Shown here piece by piece: positions 43,769 through 54,112 of a stretch of DNA of 64,000 nt (its first letter is position 1; every line of letters begins with the position of its first letter). The notes below the pieces were generated by a model that worked only from the letters and a program-made list of their open reading frames with translations, searched no databases and was not told the origin of the DNA. Origin of the DNA: Akkermansia sp. (GTDB taxonomy: Bacteria > Verrucomicrobiota > Verrucomicrobiia > Verrucomicrobiales > Akkermansiaceae); assembly GCF_020860705.1 (NCBI RefSeq), contig NZ_JAJBTT010000054.1, forward strand, positions 62,001-126,000, written 5' to 3'. A program made the translations under genes and the position numbers.

Positions 43769-45940
43769 ATGCTTTCTCCCCTGTTCCGCTTTTTGGGCTG
43801 CCTTATATTGTTTTCCTTTTGTTCCGGCTGGGCCGTTGCCGCTCCGGCTCCCCCGCGGCCCAATATCCTGTTCATTCTGGTGGATGATTTGGGCTGGGGG
43901 GACCTGGGCGTTTTCCACCAGAATCGCCGCGCCCGTGAAGGAAAGCCCGCCATTCAGACTCCTGCCCTTGACCGGATGGCGGCGGAGGGGATTCAGCTGT
44001 GCAGGCATTATGCGGGGTCTCCGGTTTGCGCCCCTTCCCGCGCCTCCCTGTTTTCAGGCGTTCACCAGGGACATGCCCGCGTGGTGAGGGATAATACGTT
44101 TGACATGCCTCTGGAGGATTGCCTGACGCTCCCGGCCATGTTGAAAGAGTCCGGGTACGCGACGGCGCTGATCGGCAAATGGGGGATTGGCGGCGGAACG
44201 GAAAGCGGAGGCAATCCGGGGGAATCTACGGCTTTTCCGGATAAGCGGGGTTTTGATTACTTCTTCGGACATCTGGACCACATAGGAGCGCACCGGCATT
44301 ATGCGGCGGATGACCCCGCAGACCGCCGCTCCCAGACAGGCACCAATGTGATTTGGGACCTGCATGATAATATCACCAAGTCCTGCACAAACTCCTATTC
44401 CACGGATTTGTTTACGGCCCGGGCCAAGAAGTGGATTGTGGACCACAGAAAGACCTCAAAAAATAAGCCGTTTTTCCTGGCTCTGACATTTACAGCTCCC
44501 CATTCCGCGCTGGAAGTCCCTACACAGGCCTACCCGGCCGGGGGCGGCTTGAAGGGCGGCCTGCAGTGGCTGGGTAAGAAAGGAGAATTGATCAATACGG
44601 CCAATGGCGTGCGCAATTCATACGTTTATCCCCAGTACGCTTCCAGAAACTGGCCGAATGGGGCAAAGAAGCACGCTTCCATGATTGCCCGGATTGACGA
44701 GGCCGTGGGGGATTTGCTCAAATTGCTTTCGGACCTGAACATAGATAAAAATACGATTGTGGTTTTTACCTCGGATAACGGACCCCATAATGAGGGCAGT
44801 TTCATTGGGCCTACGCAGGACCCCAATTTTTTTGAGTCTTATGGGCCGTTTGACGGAATCAAGAGGGACACCTGGGAAGCCGGCATCAGAGTCCCGGCGA
44901 TTGTGCGCTGGCCCGCTGCCATTCCCGCAGGGCGCGTTTCCCATGTTCCCAGCCAGTTTCATGACTGGATGGCGACTTTTGCCGAAGCCGGGAGAATGCC
45001 GGTTCCCGCGAAAACGGATGGAGTTTCCATGCTGCCCTCCCTTACGGGAAAGGGAAAGCAGAAGCCTGGCGTGCTGTATGTGGAATATAACGTGAAAGGG
45101 CAAACGCCCAATTACAAGAACTTCCTTCCGGAGCATCGGAACGCTCCCCGCTTTCAGCAGCAGATCATTTATTCGGGCAAGTATAAAGGAGTCAGGCAGA
45201 ATATCCGGTCCCATGATGATCCTTTCCAGATTTATGATATTGAGAAGGATCACAAAGAGTCCCGCAATCTTGCGGATACGGCGGAAGGGCGGAGATACGG
45301 GGAGTACTTCAAGAACAGGGTCTTGCAGCTCAGGAGAATTTATGATTACCACAATTCCGTCCGCGGTTGTCTGGCGGGCAGACCTTATGATTCCGTACCC
45401 GTTCCTCCTTCGGTAGTGAATGAAGGGGCCTCCGGAAAGTTGGAATTCAGGCTTCTTTCAGAAAAGGCATGCCCCTGGGTTCCCAAACCGGAAGCGGTCA
45501 GAGGTTATGAATCCTTTGCCGTGGAAGAGACGTCCGGATGTCTTGTCCCCGGCACGGTTTCCAAACCGTCTTTCTGCGGGGAATGGAAAGGATTTTTACG
45601 TATCCCGGAAACGGGAGTGTATACATTTTTCCTTGAAACGGATGCCAATGCGGGTTCAAAGGCCTTTGTACGACTGCACGACATGCAGCTGGTGGATGCG
45701 GATTTCCATTACAAGCCGGGAAGCAGGGCCTCTTCTTCTTCTGCCGCGGGTACGACGGAATGTACTCCGGAAACGGGGAAAAAAGGAGTGCCTCTGGCAG
45801 CCGGCCTGCATCCCGTCAGCATTGGATATGTGCACGGAGCGGGCGCTTCAAAGGCGGGAGTCAAACTGCTGTGGTCCCGGAATGGCGGCACTCCGGAAGA
45901 AATTCCTGCGTCCTCATTCTCGGTGTCCGGAAAAAAGTAA
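43769..45940 (+). CDS. Secreted sulfatase with C-terminal PA14-like domain
   Basis: 723 residues starting at 43769 (MLSPLFRFLGCLILFSFCSG, signal peptide). The sulfatase domain has metal-binding VDDLGWGDLG near 38-47 and the formylglycine motif C-x-P-S-R at Cys87 (PVCAPSRASLFSG). GKWG and DNGPHNEGSF follow. About 140 residues at the end (GEWKGFLRIPETGVYTFFLETDANAGS, DMQLVDADFHYKPG, LHPVSIGYVHGAGASKAGVKLLW) form a PA14-type carbohydrate-binding barrel. It differs in subfamily from the two paralogues at 0.7-2.4 and 52.4-54.0 kb. Divergent from the YugP-like gene. Confidence 0.93.
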   Translation: MLSPLFRFLGCLILFSFCSGWAVAAPAPPRPNILFILVDDLGWGDLGVFHQNRRAREGKPAIQTPALDRMAAEGIQLCRHYAGSPVCAPSRASLFSGVHQGHARVVRDNTFDMPLEDCLTLPAMLKESGYATALIGKWGIGGGTESGGNPGESTAFPDKRGFDYFFGHLDHIGAHRHYAADDPADRRSQTGTNVIWDLHDNITKSCTNSYSTDLFTARAKKWIVDHRKTSKNKPFFLALTFTAPHSALEVPTQAYPAGGGLKGGLQWLGKKGELINTANGVRNSYVYPQYASRNWPNGAKKHASMIARIDEAVGDLLKLLSDLNIDKNTIVVFTSDNGPHNEGSFIGPTQDPNFFESYGPFDGIKRDTWEAGIRVPAIVRWPAAIPAGRVSHVPSQFHDWMATFAEAGRMPVPAKTDGVSMLPSLTGKGKQKPGVLYVEYNVKGQTPNYKNFLPEHRNAPRFQQQIIYSGKYKGVRQNIRSHDDPFQIYDIEKDHKESRNLADTAEGRRYGEYFKNRVLQLRRIYDYHNSVRGCLAGRPYDSVPVPPSVVNEGASGKLEFRLLSEKACPWVPKPEAVRGYESFAVEETSGCLVPGTVSKPSFCGEWKGFLRIPETGVYTFFLETDANAGSKAFVRLHDMQLVDADFHYKPGSRASSSSAAGTTECTPETGKKGVPLAAGLHPVSIGYVHGAGASKAGVKLLWSRNGGTPEEIPASSFSVSGKK

Positions 45941-46100
45941 CGTCTAATGGTTCCGGGACTGCCCGCCATTGCATACTGCCGGGGCCGGGAGGGCAGGAGA
46001 ACGATTCTCATGGGGCCGCCTGTCACGCTTCTGGTTTTGGATTGCTTTTCAGCCGTTTTTCATGTAATTGCTGACCGCAATGGTCCAGATCCGGGAATGC

Positions 46101-46712
46101 ATGAGGAAGTGGCTGCCGTTTGTCATGATGGCGGCTGCTCTTGGAGTGTCTCCGGCCCAGGATGTGGCGAGCCCCGATGCCGCAGAGCTGGACTTGGACC
46201 TGGTCAAATTGAAAAAAGGACCCAAGGGTAAACAGAGGGAAGCCATGCGGAAGGTTCTCCTGCTGGTGTATCTGAAGCAGAAGGAGACGTGGCTGGCGGA
46301 ATCCACAGGGGAAAAAGCCGTTCATCTGGAGGCGGAAATTTCCTTGCGCCGGTATCTGGCTACGGTAGAGATTGCCGGCTGCCCGGAGGAATTCAAACGC
46401 GCTTTCTCCCGTTATGCAAAGCTTCTGAATTCCTTTGAAGAGGAAAAATTGAAAAGCGTGAAGGATTTTCCACCGGTACCCTTGCAGGACGCGGGCCGGG
46501 AGCTGTTCCGGGTATTGCTCACTTACCGCCTGGAGCCGGAGCATCTGCTGGAAGAGATGAAAGCCCTGGTGGATGAGGAGATTGAGGGGAAGGAGGATCT
46601 GTCAACGGAACAGATGATAGGCATTGTCCGTGATTTGAGACAGGCATTGGAGACTGGCCGGCGACCATTCCCGAAGGAACGCGCTGCGGAGGATATGGAG
46701 TCCGCAGGCTGA
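46101..46712 (+). CDS. Small exported helical protein, unknown
   Basis: 203 residues if it starts at 46101, where MRKWLPFVMMAAALGVSPAQ makes a signal peptide; 46068 and 46080 are alternatives without one. The mature protein is highly charged and helical (KLKKGPKGKQREAMRKVLLLVYLKQKETW, ending in QMIGIVRDLRQALETG). No family recognised. It lies 160 bp after the PA14 sulfatase on the same strand and runs convergent with the first Sel1 gene (14 bp between stops). Confidence 0.65.
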   Translation: MRKWLPFVMMAAALGVSPAQDVASPDAAELDLDLVKLKKGPKGKQREAMRKVLLLVYLKQKETWLAESTGEKAVHLEAEISLRRYLATVEIAGCPEEFKRAFSRYAKLLNSFEEEKLKSVKDFPPVPLQDAGRELFRVLLTYRLEPEHLLEEMKALVDEEIEGKEDLSTEQMIGIVRDLRQALETGRRPFPKERAAEDMESAG

Positions 46713-46726
46713 AATTTGGCGTCATC

Positions 46727-47515
46727 TTACGAATTTTGATGCCCGTCGTGCCTTGTCCGGGACATTTCTTCATGAAGTTTTTGGATGATGGATTCAATCT
46801 TCTCCTCGCCTTTCATATATTCCTGAAGAAAATTGGAGATGCGCCTGCATTGATCCGGGGTCAGTTCCTGTATGTCGTTGAAAGATGGATATGGGGTCCC
46901 GCCCTCTTTCTTGGCTGCTTCAAGATAACGCTGATAAATGTCTTCTGTTTTTCCCGGCTCCGCTAAAGGAAAGATATTTAACCGGTCCAGGAGGTACAGG
47001 AGATAAAGAGCTTCCGGCATATTGGCGTCTGCTGCCTGTCGGAAGAGTTTCAGCGCTTTTTGTTCATCCCGTACAATATGGTAATCCTCGTCTCCGGATG
47101 CATAAATGCGGCCTAGTACCCAAAGAGCGGGACCATAGGATTGCCCGGCGGCCTTCAGCAGATAGTTGAAGTTCTCTTCAATTGGCAAATCCAGAGCGTT
47201 AAAGGCTTCAAGCTGTCCTTGCGGGTCTCCCAGGTCTGCCGCTTTTTTGATCCAGAAGTCATATTCACGGGACTGGAGGTCCTTTTTGTTAATGAAATTA
47301 TCATTTGCCATTTGGAGGATGGCAGGGGTGTATCCCTTCTCAGCTGCTTTTTTCAGAAGGATATCACGGTTGTTGAACTGTTCAAAAGGGGAAAGCTCCA
47401 TGTACTGGCGGTATAATTCCTCCGCGGAAGGTTCACGGGAGGGAAGCGCCCAGTAAAGGCCCAGAGCCGCAACAAGAACGATGCCTGAAATAATCAATCC
47501 GGATTTAACTTTCAT
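46727..47515 (-). CDS. Sel1-repeat membrane protein
   Basis: 262 residues. N-terminal membrane helix (about 6-25), then Sel1-like helical repeats: YTPAILQMANDNFINKKD, IKKAADLGDPQGQLEAF, LLKAAGQSYGPALWVLGRIY, LFRQAADANMPEALYLLYLL. It ends in a Lys/Glu-rich tail. It is a close paralogue of the next upstream gene (47563-48387) and probably shares its operon. Sel1 proteins mediate protein interactions; no partner is evident. Confidence 0.85.
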   Translation of the reverse strand: MKVKSGLIISGIVLVAALGLYWALPSREPSAEELYRQYMELSPFEQFNNRDILLKKAAEKGYTPAILQMANDNFINKKDLQSREYDFWIKKAADLGDPQGQLEAFNALDLPIEENFNYLLKAAGQSYGPALWVLGRIYASGDEDYHIVRDEQKALKLFRQAADANMPEALYLLYLLDRLNIFPLAEPGKTEDIYQRYLEAAKKEGGTPYPSFNDIQELTPDQCRRISNFLQEYMKGEEKIESIIQKLHEEMSRTRHDGHQNS

Positions 47516-47562
47516 ACTTGATCAGCGTTTGCCTGGTAGTTTTTTGCCTTACAACAGATGCA

Positions 47563-48387
47563 TTAATTGTCATTTTCTCCAAATGGGTCGGCCATGTGTG
47601 AAGTCGGTTCCGGGAGGGCTTTGACTTTTTCATTAGCCGGCAGATAGGTTGTTAGGAGCTCATAGGCATGAGCGCTTTTTTCCAGGTCTTCCGGATAGTC
47701 GAAAGAGGGGGAAATTCTTTCTTCCGCTTGTTTTGCCTCTTCCCTGTAGCGTTGATTCAGCTGAGCCGTTTCCGCTTCCGGAAGAATCTGGAGCCGGGCC
47801 AGAAGATACATCAGGCAACGGGCTTCCGGGTTGTTGGCTTTGGCGGCGCGCCGGTAACATTCAATCGCTTTTCTTTCATTTCTGGCGATGTAATATGTTT
47901 CGTGTCCCACAGCGTAGAGGCAACCGAGGGAAAGGAGGGCCGGGGCATAGTTTTGTTCAGCCGCCTTGGACAGGTAGGCAAGGCTTTCTGCGTCGCTCAT
48001 CTCGCATTCGAGGAAGGCTTCATGTTGTGCTTCCGGGTCTCCCATATCTGCCGCTTTCCTGATCCAGAAATAATATTCATTTCCTGTCACATCTTCCGGA
48101 ATGTCGTTTTCCCTTGCTTCTTTCGCCATTTGACGGACTGCCGGAAGATAGCCTCCATGGGCCGCCTTGGACAACAGCGTATTTTTCTCCCTGATTCTTT
48201 CTACCGGGGAAAGTTCCATATATTGGTTGTACAGTTCTTCAGGAGAAAGCGCCATGCACCGGTCATCCGTTTTGTCGTGGAAGATCCGGCAGGGTGAGGG
48301 CAAGAACCAGATGATGGCCACGGCCGCTAGAATGAAGGCGAGGATAAAGGCCAGGGTGAAGGAAATGAAGGATTTAATAAAGCTCAT
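47563..48387 (-). CDS. Sel1-repeat membrane protein (paralogue)
   Basis: 274 residues. N-terminal membrane helix (about 9-30), then EELYNQYMELSPVERIREKN, matching EELYRQYMELSPFEQFNNRD of the paralogue 47 bp downstream. The Sel1 units read YLPAVRQMAKEAREND, IRKAADMGDPEAQHEAF, LSKAAEQNYAPALLSLGCLYAVG, CYRRAAKANNPEARCLMYLLA. The pair looks like a tandem duplication followed by divergence. Function unknown. Confidence 0.85.
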   Translation of the reverse strand: MSFIKSFISFTLAFILAFILAAVAIIWFLPSPCRIFHDKTDDRCMALSPEELYNQYMELSPVERIREKNTLLSKAAHGGYLPAVRQMAKEARENDIPEDVTGNEYYFWIRKAADMGDPEAQHEAFLECEMSDAESLAYLSKAAEQNYAPALLSLGCLYAVGHETYYIARNERKAIECYRRAAKANNPEARCLMYLLARLQILPEAETAQLNQRYREEAKQAEERISPSFDYPEDLEKSAHAYELLTTYLPANEKVKALPEPTSHMADPFGENDN

Positions 48388-48450
48388 GACGGTATAGTTG
48401 GGGTTGTATTTGTTGATATTGCGGGTAAACGCAAGAGGGGAAGTTTTTAG

Positions 48451-49368
48451 TTACGGTTTCCAGGCGGCGGCCATCAGGGTCTGGAAATGGGGCGGTTCCG
48501 GTTCCCTGTCCACAATGTCCGTATGGATGTTCCGGAATCCCGCTTCCTTGAGCATGCTTTCCAGGGCGGCGGGAGTGAAGCCCAGCCAGCGGTCCGCGTA
48601 AAGTTCCCGGGCTTCCTCCTGTCCGTGCTGGAGCAGGTCCAGTACCACCAGGCAGCCGCCGGGCTTGAGAATGTCCCATGCGGCTTCCAGGGCCTTGACC
48701 GGCTTCTGTGCATGGTGCAGGGCCTGGCTGAGCAGGGCCAGGTCCACGGTGCCGGACTCAATGGGCGGCGCTTCAATGTCTCCCAGGCGGTATTCCAGAT
48801 TGTCCAGTCCGTGTTTGCGCGCCAGCTCCTGTCCCAGTTCCACCATGCTGGGGGAGTTGTCCACGGCGATCACCTGCTTGGCGCTGGGGGAAATGAGCTG
48901 GGAGACGAAGCCTTCCCCGGCTCCCAGGTCCGCCACCACGTCATAGTTCAGGATGCGGAGAAGAGCCCCGGCCAGCGCCTTCCAGGAACGTCCCGGCGCG
49001 TAATTCTTGCCCAGTCGGCACACGACTTCGTCAAAGTAGGCCTGCGTGCGGTTTTTACGTTTGTCCAGAATGACCTGCAGGGCTTTTTTGTCCGTTTCCG
49101 CTTCCGGCAGTTCCTCACAGGCTTTCAGGGCCACGTTGTGAAGATCGTTCGCCAGGGAGAGGGTGTAAAAGACGTTTTTCCCGGAGCGCGTGTCCTCCAC
49201 CACTCCTTCCTGGCGGAGCTGGGCCAGCTGAGTGGAGATGCGGCTCTGTCCCATGCCGAGGATTTCCTGAAGTTCCGCAACGCTCAGAGATTCTTCATTC
49301 AGAACGTTGATGATGCGCAGGCGGGTGGGGTCTGTCAGGAGTTTAAGCGTTTTTAGGATTGACTTCAT
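48451..49368 (-). CDS. ArsR-type regulator fused to a SAM methyltransferase-like domain (SahR-like)
   Basis: 305 residues starting at 49368 (MKSILKTLKLLTDPTRLRII). An ArsR winged helix-turn-helix (about 5-85: VAELQEILGMGQSRISTQLAQLRQEGVV) is joined to a Rossmann class I methyltransferase domain (about 130-305: VVADLGAGEGFVSQL motif I, LSQALHHAQKPVKALEAA, ILKPGGCLVVLDLLQHGQ). This domain order is that of SahR, which senses S-adenosylhomocysteine and represses methionine-cycle genes in Proteobacteria. It is divergent from metK-ahcY with only 37 bp between starts, so it very likely controls them (inference). Confidence 0.85.
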   Translation of the reverse strand: MKSILKTLKLLTDPTRLRIINVLNEESLSVAELQEILGMGQSRISTQLAQLRQEGVVEDTRSGKNVFYTLSLANDLHNVALKACEELPEAETDKKALQVILDKRKNRTQAYFDEVVCRLGKNYAPGRSWKALAGALLRILNYDVVADLGAGEGFVSQLISPSAKQVIAVDNSPSMVELGQELARKHGLDNLEYRLGDIEAPPIESGTVDLALLSQALHHAQKPVKALEAAWDILKPGGCLVVLDLLQHGQEEARELYADRWLGFTPAALESMLKEAGFRNIHTDIVDREPEPPHFQTLMAAAWKP

Positions 49369-49379
49369 GGCGGAATAAT

Positions 49380-49405
49380 ATATCAACGCATCGAGATTTA
49401 TCGAT

Positions 49406-49407
<2 letters not shown>
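49380..49407. promoter_or_regulatory. Candidate operator in regulator-metK gap
   Basis: An imperfect dyad ATATC-N18-GATAT centred at 49393.5 spans nearly the whole 37-bp gap and reaches the metK start codon. An ArsR-type dimer could sit there. No Shine-Dalgarno is present before metK. Confidence 0.3.
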
Positions 49408-50590
<1,183 letters not shown>

Positions 50591-50612
50591 TTCAACGACT
50601 ACGTTTACAGAC

Positions 50613-52028
50613 ATGTTTTCAGAAACGGAACACTACAAGGTCCGCGATATCAGCCTGGCGGATTTCGGCCGCAAGGAACTGGACATCGCCGAGCATGAAA
50701 TGCCCGGCCTGATGGCCGTGCGTGAAAAGTACGCCGCCGCCAGGCCGCTGGAGGGCGTGCGCATCATGGGCTCCCTGCACATGACGGTGCAGACGGCCGT
50801 GCTGATTGAAACGCTGACGGCTTTGGGCGCCTCCGTCCGCTGGGCCAGCTGCAACATTTTCTCCACCCAGGACCACGCCGCCGCCGCGATTGCCCAATCC
50901 GGCACGCCCGTATTCGCCTGGAAGGGGGAAACGCTCCGGGAGTACTGGGATTGCACTTGGAAGGCCATGAGCTTTCCGGACGGTCTCGGCCCGCAGCTGA
51001 TTGTGGATGACGGCGGAGATGCCACCCTGCTCATTCACCGCGGGTATGAGATGGAAGAAGGCTCCGACTGGGTAAATACTCCGTCCGAATCAGAAGAGGA
51101 GGAAGTGATCAAGGACCTGCTGAAGAAGATTGCCGCGGAAACGCCGGGCGTTTTTCACCGCTGGCTGCCTGAGCTGAAGGGCGTTTCCGAGGAAACAACC
51201 ACGGGCGTGCACCGCCTGTACCAGATGCAGGCTGCGGGCCGACTGTTGATTCCGGCTATCAATGTGAACGATTCCGTGACCAAGTCTAAATTTGACAACC
51301 TTTACGGCTGCCGCGAATCCCTGGTGGACGGCATCAAGCGCGCCACGGACGTCATGATTGCCGGGAAGGTGGCCGTTGTCTGCGGCTACGGGGATGTAGG
51401 CAAGGGCTGTGCACAGTCCCTCCGCGGCATGGGAGCCCAGGTGGTCGTGACGGAAATAGACCCCATCTGCGCACTCCAGGCCGCCATGGAAGGCTACCGC
51501 GTGCTGACGGTGGAGGATACCCTGGGCTGGGCGGACATTTACGTGACCACCACGGGGAATTGCAACATCATCCGCATTGAACACATGGAAAAGATGAAGG
51601 ACCAGGCTATTGTGTGCAACATCGGCCACTTCGACAATGAAATCCAGGTGCACAAGCTCCAGACCTATCCCGGCATCAAACACCTCAATATCAAGCCTCA
51701 GGTGGACCGTTACACCTTCCCGTCCGGCAACAGCCTGTACCTGCTGGCGGAAGGGCGCCTGGTCAATCTGGGCTGCGCCACCGGGCACCCCAGCTTCGTG
51801 ATGTCCAACAGCTTCGCGAACCAGGTGCTGGCCCAGCTGGAACTGTGGAATACCCGTGAAAACCGTCCCGTGGGCGTGGAAGTACTGCCCAAGGTGCTGG
51901 ATGAAGAAGTGGCTCGCCTGCACCTCGGCAAGATCGGTTGCAAGCTCACTGTCCTCCGTCCGGAACAGGCGGACTACATCGGCGTTCCGGTGGAAGGGCC
52001 GTACAAGCCTGATTTTTACAGGTATTGA
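50613..52028 (+). CDS. ahcY: S-adenosylhomocysteine hydrolase
   Basis: 471 residues starting at 50613 ([19 protein letters not shown]). It splits S-adenosylhomocysteine to adenosine and homocysteine with an enzyme-bound NAD. NAD site [20 protein letters not shown] lies near 250. Substrate-site strings include [30 protein letters not shown] and the C-terminal [12 protein letters not shown]. With metK it runs the activated methyl cycle; SahR-like control is likely. Confidence 0.98.
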   Translation: MFSETEHYKVRDISLADFGRKELDIAEHEMPGLMAVREKYAAARPLEGVRIMGSLHMTVQTAVLIETLTALGASVRWASCNIFSTQDHAAAAIAQSGTPVFAWKGETLREYWDCTWKAMSFPDGLGPQLIVDDGGDATLLIHRGYEMEEGSDWVNTPSESEEEEVIKDLLKKIAAETPGVFHRWLPELKGVSEETTTGVHRLYQMQAAGRLLIPAINVNDSVTKSKFDNLYGCRESLVDGIKRATDVMIAGKVAVVCGYGDVGKGCAQSLRGMGAQVVVTEIDPICALQAAMEGYRVLTVEDTLGWADIYVTTTGNCNIIRIEHMEKMKDQAIVCNIGHFDNEIQVHKLQTYPGIKHLNIKPQVDRYTFPSGNSLYLLAEGRLVNLGCATGHPSFVMSNSFANQVLAQLELWNTRENRPVGVEVLPKVLDEEVARLHLGKIGCKLTVLRPEQADYIGVPVEGPYKPDFYRY

Positions 52029-52366
52029 GCTGGAGGTTTCTTTCCTTTTCAGGCCGTTTCATCGGGAGGTGTTCCCGGTGGAACGGTTTTTCATTGGCCC
52101 GGTGATGGATGGGAATAACATTGTCTGCAAGCTTGAATCCGGCTGCTTCCCATGTGCTGGTTTGTTCTTTTGTGAAGTTGCCTTTCTGGAATCCTGGGCG
52201 CTGTTGCATGGAGACATGAGGGATGCCGTGCCGCAGGAAGAGATTCGGAAAACGGAGGGGGAAGCATGTTGGGCCACGGGAAACCGTTCCAGCATGCCGC
52301 ATGGGAAAAATGAAAAAGCGCCGGAAAGATTCCGGCGCTTGAAGAAAGTTTTTTTGAAACGGCTCC
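52029..52366. other. Intergenic region between convergent ahcY and sulfatase
   Basis: No gene is supported. It ends in a strong terminator hairpin (next entry). The rest shows no repeat or RNA signature I can recognise. Confidence 0.5.
52313..52340 (-). terminator. Intrinsic terminator after the sulfatase
   Basis: The perfect 10-bp stem AAGCGCCGGA/TCCGGCGCTT (52316-52325 with 52331-52340, 5-nt loop) is followed on the minus strand by TTTTTC. A T7 run on the plus strand about 9 bp further may also serve ahcY. Confidence 0.85.
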
Positions 52367-54025
52367 TTACCAGGAAGCGTCAAATCTGGGGATGGTCGTT
52401 CCCTTTCCTCCGGGGCAGTTTTCCGGAACTTTGTACGCCTTGCGAAGTTCGTTGTAGCGTTTCTTGAGCTGTTCCACGGTGGACTTGTAGGCGGGATCGT
52501 CAATGACGTTCTTCATCTGCATGGGGTCCTTCTTCATGTCAAAGAGCATCCATTCCCCGCTGGTCCAGATGTAGGACAGCGTGTAACGGTCCGTCCGGAT
52601 GCCGTCATGGCGCGGGGCGTTGTGTTCGCCGGGATTCTCGTAGAAACAGTAGTAGACGGCGTCCCGCCAGTTATTGGGCGTTTTGCCCGTGAAGGCGGTG
52701 GGAAGCAGGGAAACGCCCTGGAAGGTGCCCATGTTTTCCGGAGTGTCCGCTCCGGCAGCCGCTACGATGGTAGGGGCGTAGTCGATGTTCTGCACCATCG
52801 TCTTGTTGCGCACGCCTGCGGGGATTTTGCCAGGCCATTTCATGATAAGGGGCATGCGGAGGGATTCTTCAAAAATCCAGCGTTTGTCGTACATGCCGTG
52901 TTCGCCCATGTAGAAACCCTGGTCGCCGCAATAGATGACCAGCGTGTCTTTGGAAAGGCCTTCCTTATCCAGGTAATTCATGAGGCGGCCAATGCTGTCG
53001 TCCACGGAAAGCAGGCAGCCCAGGTAGTCTTCCATGTAAGCGTGCCATTTCCATTCCGCAAAGGCCTTCGGGTCCTTCAATTTTCCTGATTTCATGCCGT
53101 CTACCAGGGATTTGGTGCGCTTGGCGTAGTAATCCGTCCAGGTCTTCTTTTCTTCCGGCGTCATGCGGTTAAGTTCGCCGAGGTCCCAGCCATAGCCGGG
53201 GGAGACGATGTCCTTGCGCATGTCTTCCGGCACCTGGTCCTTGAGCACCTTGAGGTCGGAATAGATCGCCATGTGCCTGGCGACGGTCTGCTGGTTTTTC
53301 TTCAGGAATTCCGGCCGGTTGGCATAGTCGTCATGAAAATTGGCGGGCGGAGTCAGCCTGGACGTGTTAACCTTGCCCAGATGACGGAGGGCGGGGCACC
53401 AGGCGCGGTGGGGGGCCTTGTGGCCCACCACGAGCAGGAAGGGCTTATCCTTGTCCCGGTTTTCCAGCCACTGGATGGATTTGTCCGTGACGACATCCGT
53501 AGCGTAGCCGGGAAAACGCTTCGTCTGGCGTTTGCCGTTCGGCTTGAGGCTGATGAAATCCGGATTGTAATAACTGCCCTGTCCGGGGAAGATTTCCCAT
53601 GTGTCAAATCCCGTGGGGTCTGATTCCAGGTGCCATTTTCCGAAAAGTCCTGTCTGGTAGCCGGCTTTTTGCAGCATTTTCGGGTAGGTTGGCTGGGAGC
53701 CGTCAAGCGGGTGCTGGCCGTTGAAGACAAAACCGTTCATATGGGAATGCCTGCCGGTCAGGATGCAGGCGCGCGACGGTCCGCAAAGGGAGTTGGCGCA
53801 GTAGCTGCGGTCAAAAACCATGCCCTGCCGTCCCAGTTTGTTGAAGTTGGGCAGGGCGACGGGGGAGTCATTTTTACTGGTGCCCAGCGTCTGGTAGGCG
53901 TGGTCGTCCGTAATGATAAAGAGAATGTTCGGTTTTTTATTCTCTGGGGCCCTTGTCTGGGCCGCCAGCGGAGATGCCGCCAGCAGGGCCAGAGTTCCGG
54001 TAATGATGGTTTTTAAGGGTCTCAT
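52367..54025 (-). CDS. Secreted sulfatase, paralogue of the 0.7-2.4 kb gene
   Basis: 552 residues starting at 54025 (MRPLKTIITGTLALLAASPL, signal peptide). Formylglycine motif CGPSRACILTGRH at Cys81, metal-binding ITDDHAYQTLGT near 38-49, GKWH, and C-terminal GDQGFYMGEHGMYDKRWIFEES. Much of the sequence is shared with the sulfatase at 689-2404, including the same GFDTWEIFPGQG and the KAPHR.WCP region. It is divergent from recQ and lies 339 bp beyond ahcY. Probably acts on sulfated mucin glycans; which linkage is unknown. Confidence 0.95.
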   Translation of the reverse strand: MRPLKTIITGTLALLAASPLAAQTRAPENKKPNILFIITDDHAYQTLGTSKNDSPVALPNFNKLGRQGMVFDRSYCANSLCGPSRACILTGRHSHMNGFVFNGQHPLDGSQPTYPKMLQKAGYQTGLFGKWHLESDPTGFDTWEIFPGQGSYYNPDFISLKPNGKRQTKRFPGYATDVVTDKSIQWLENRDKDKPFLLVVGHKAPHRAWCPALRHLGKVNTSRLTPPANFHDDYANRPEFLKKNQQTVARHMAIYSDLKVLKDQVPEDMRKDIVSPGYGWDLGELNRMTPEEKKTWTDYYAKRTKSLVDGMKSGKLKDPKAFAEWKWHAYMEDYLGCLLSVDDSIGRLMNYLDKEGLSKDTLVIYCGDQGFYMGEHGMYDKRWIFEESLRMPLIMKWPGKIPAGVRNKTMVQNIDYAPTIVAAAGADTPENMGTFQGVSLLPTAFTGKTPNNWRDAVYYCFYENPGEHNAPRHDGIRTDRYTLSYIWTSGEWMLFDMKKDPMQMKNVIDDPAYKSTVEQLKKRYNELRKAYKVPENCPGGKGTTIPRFDASW

Positions 54026-54112
54026 ATTGCGGGAGAATATAGAAAGGGGCACGGGTGTCAATGTCATAGGATTCCTTTTGCCGCGATTCTGCGTTATGGT
54101 ATTCTTTCCGTC

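Noticed and set aside
49369..49405. SAM/SAH riboswitch before metK
   Set aside because: The gap is only 37 bp, too short for any known class, and shows no matching fold.
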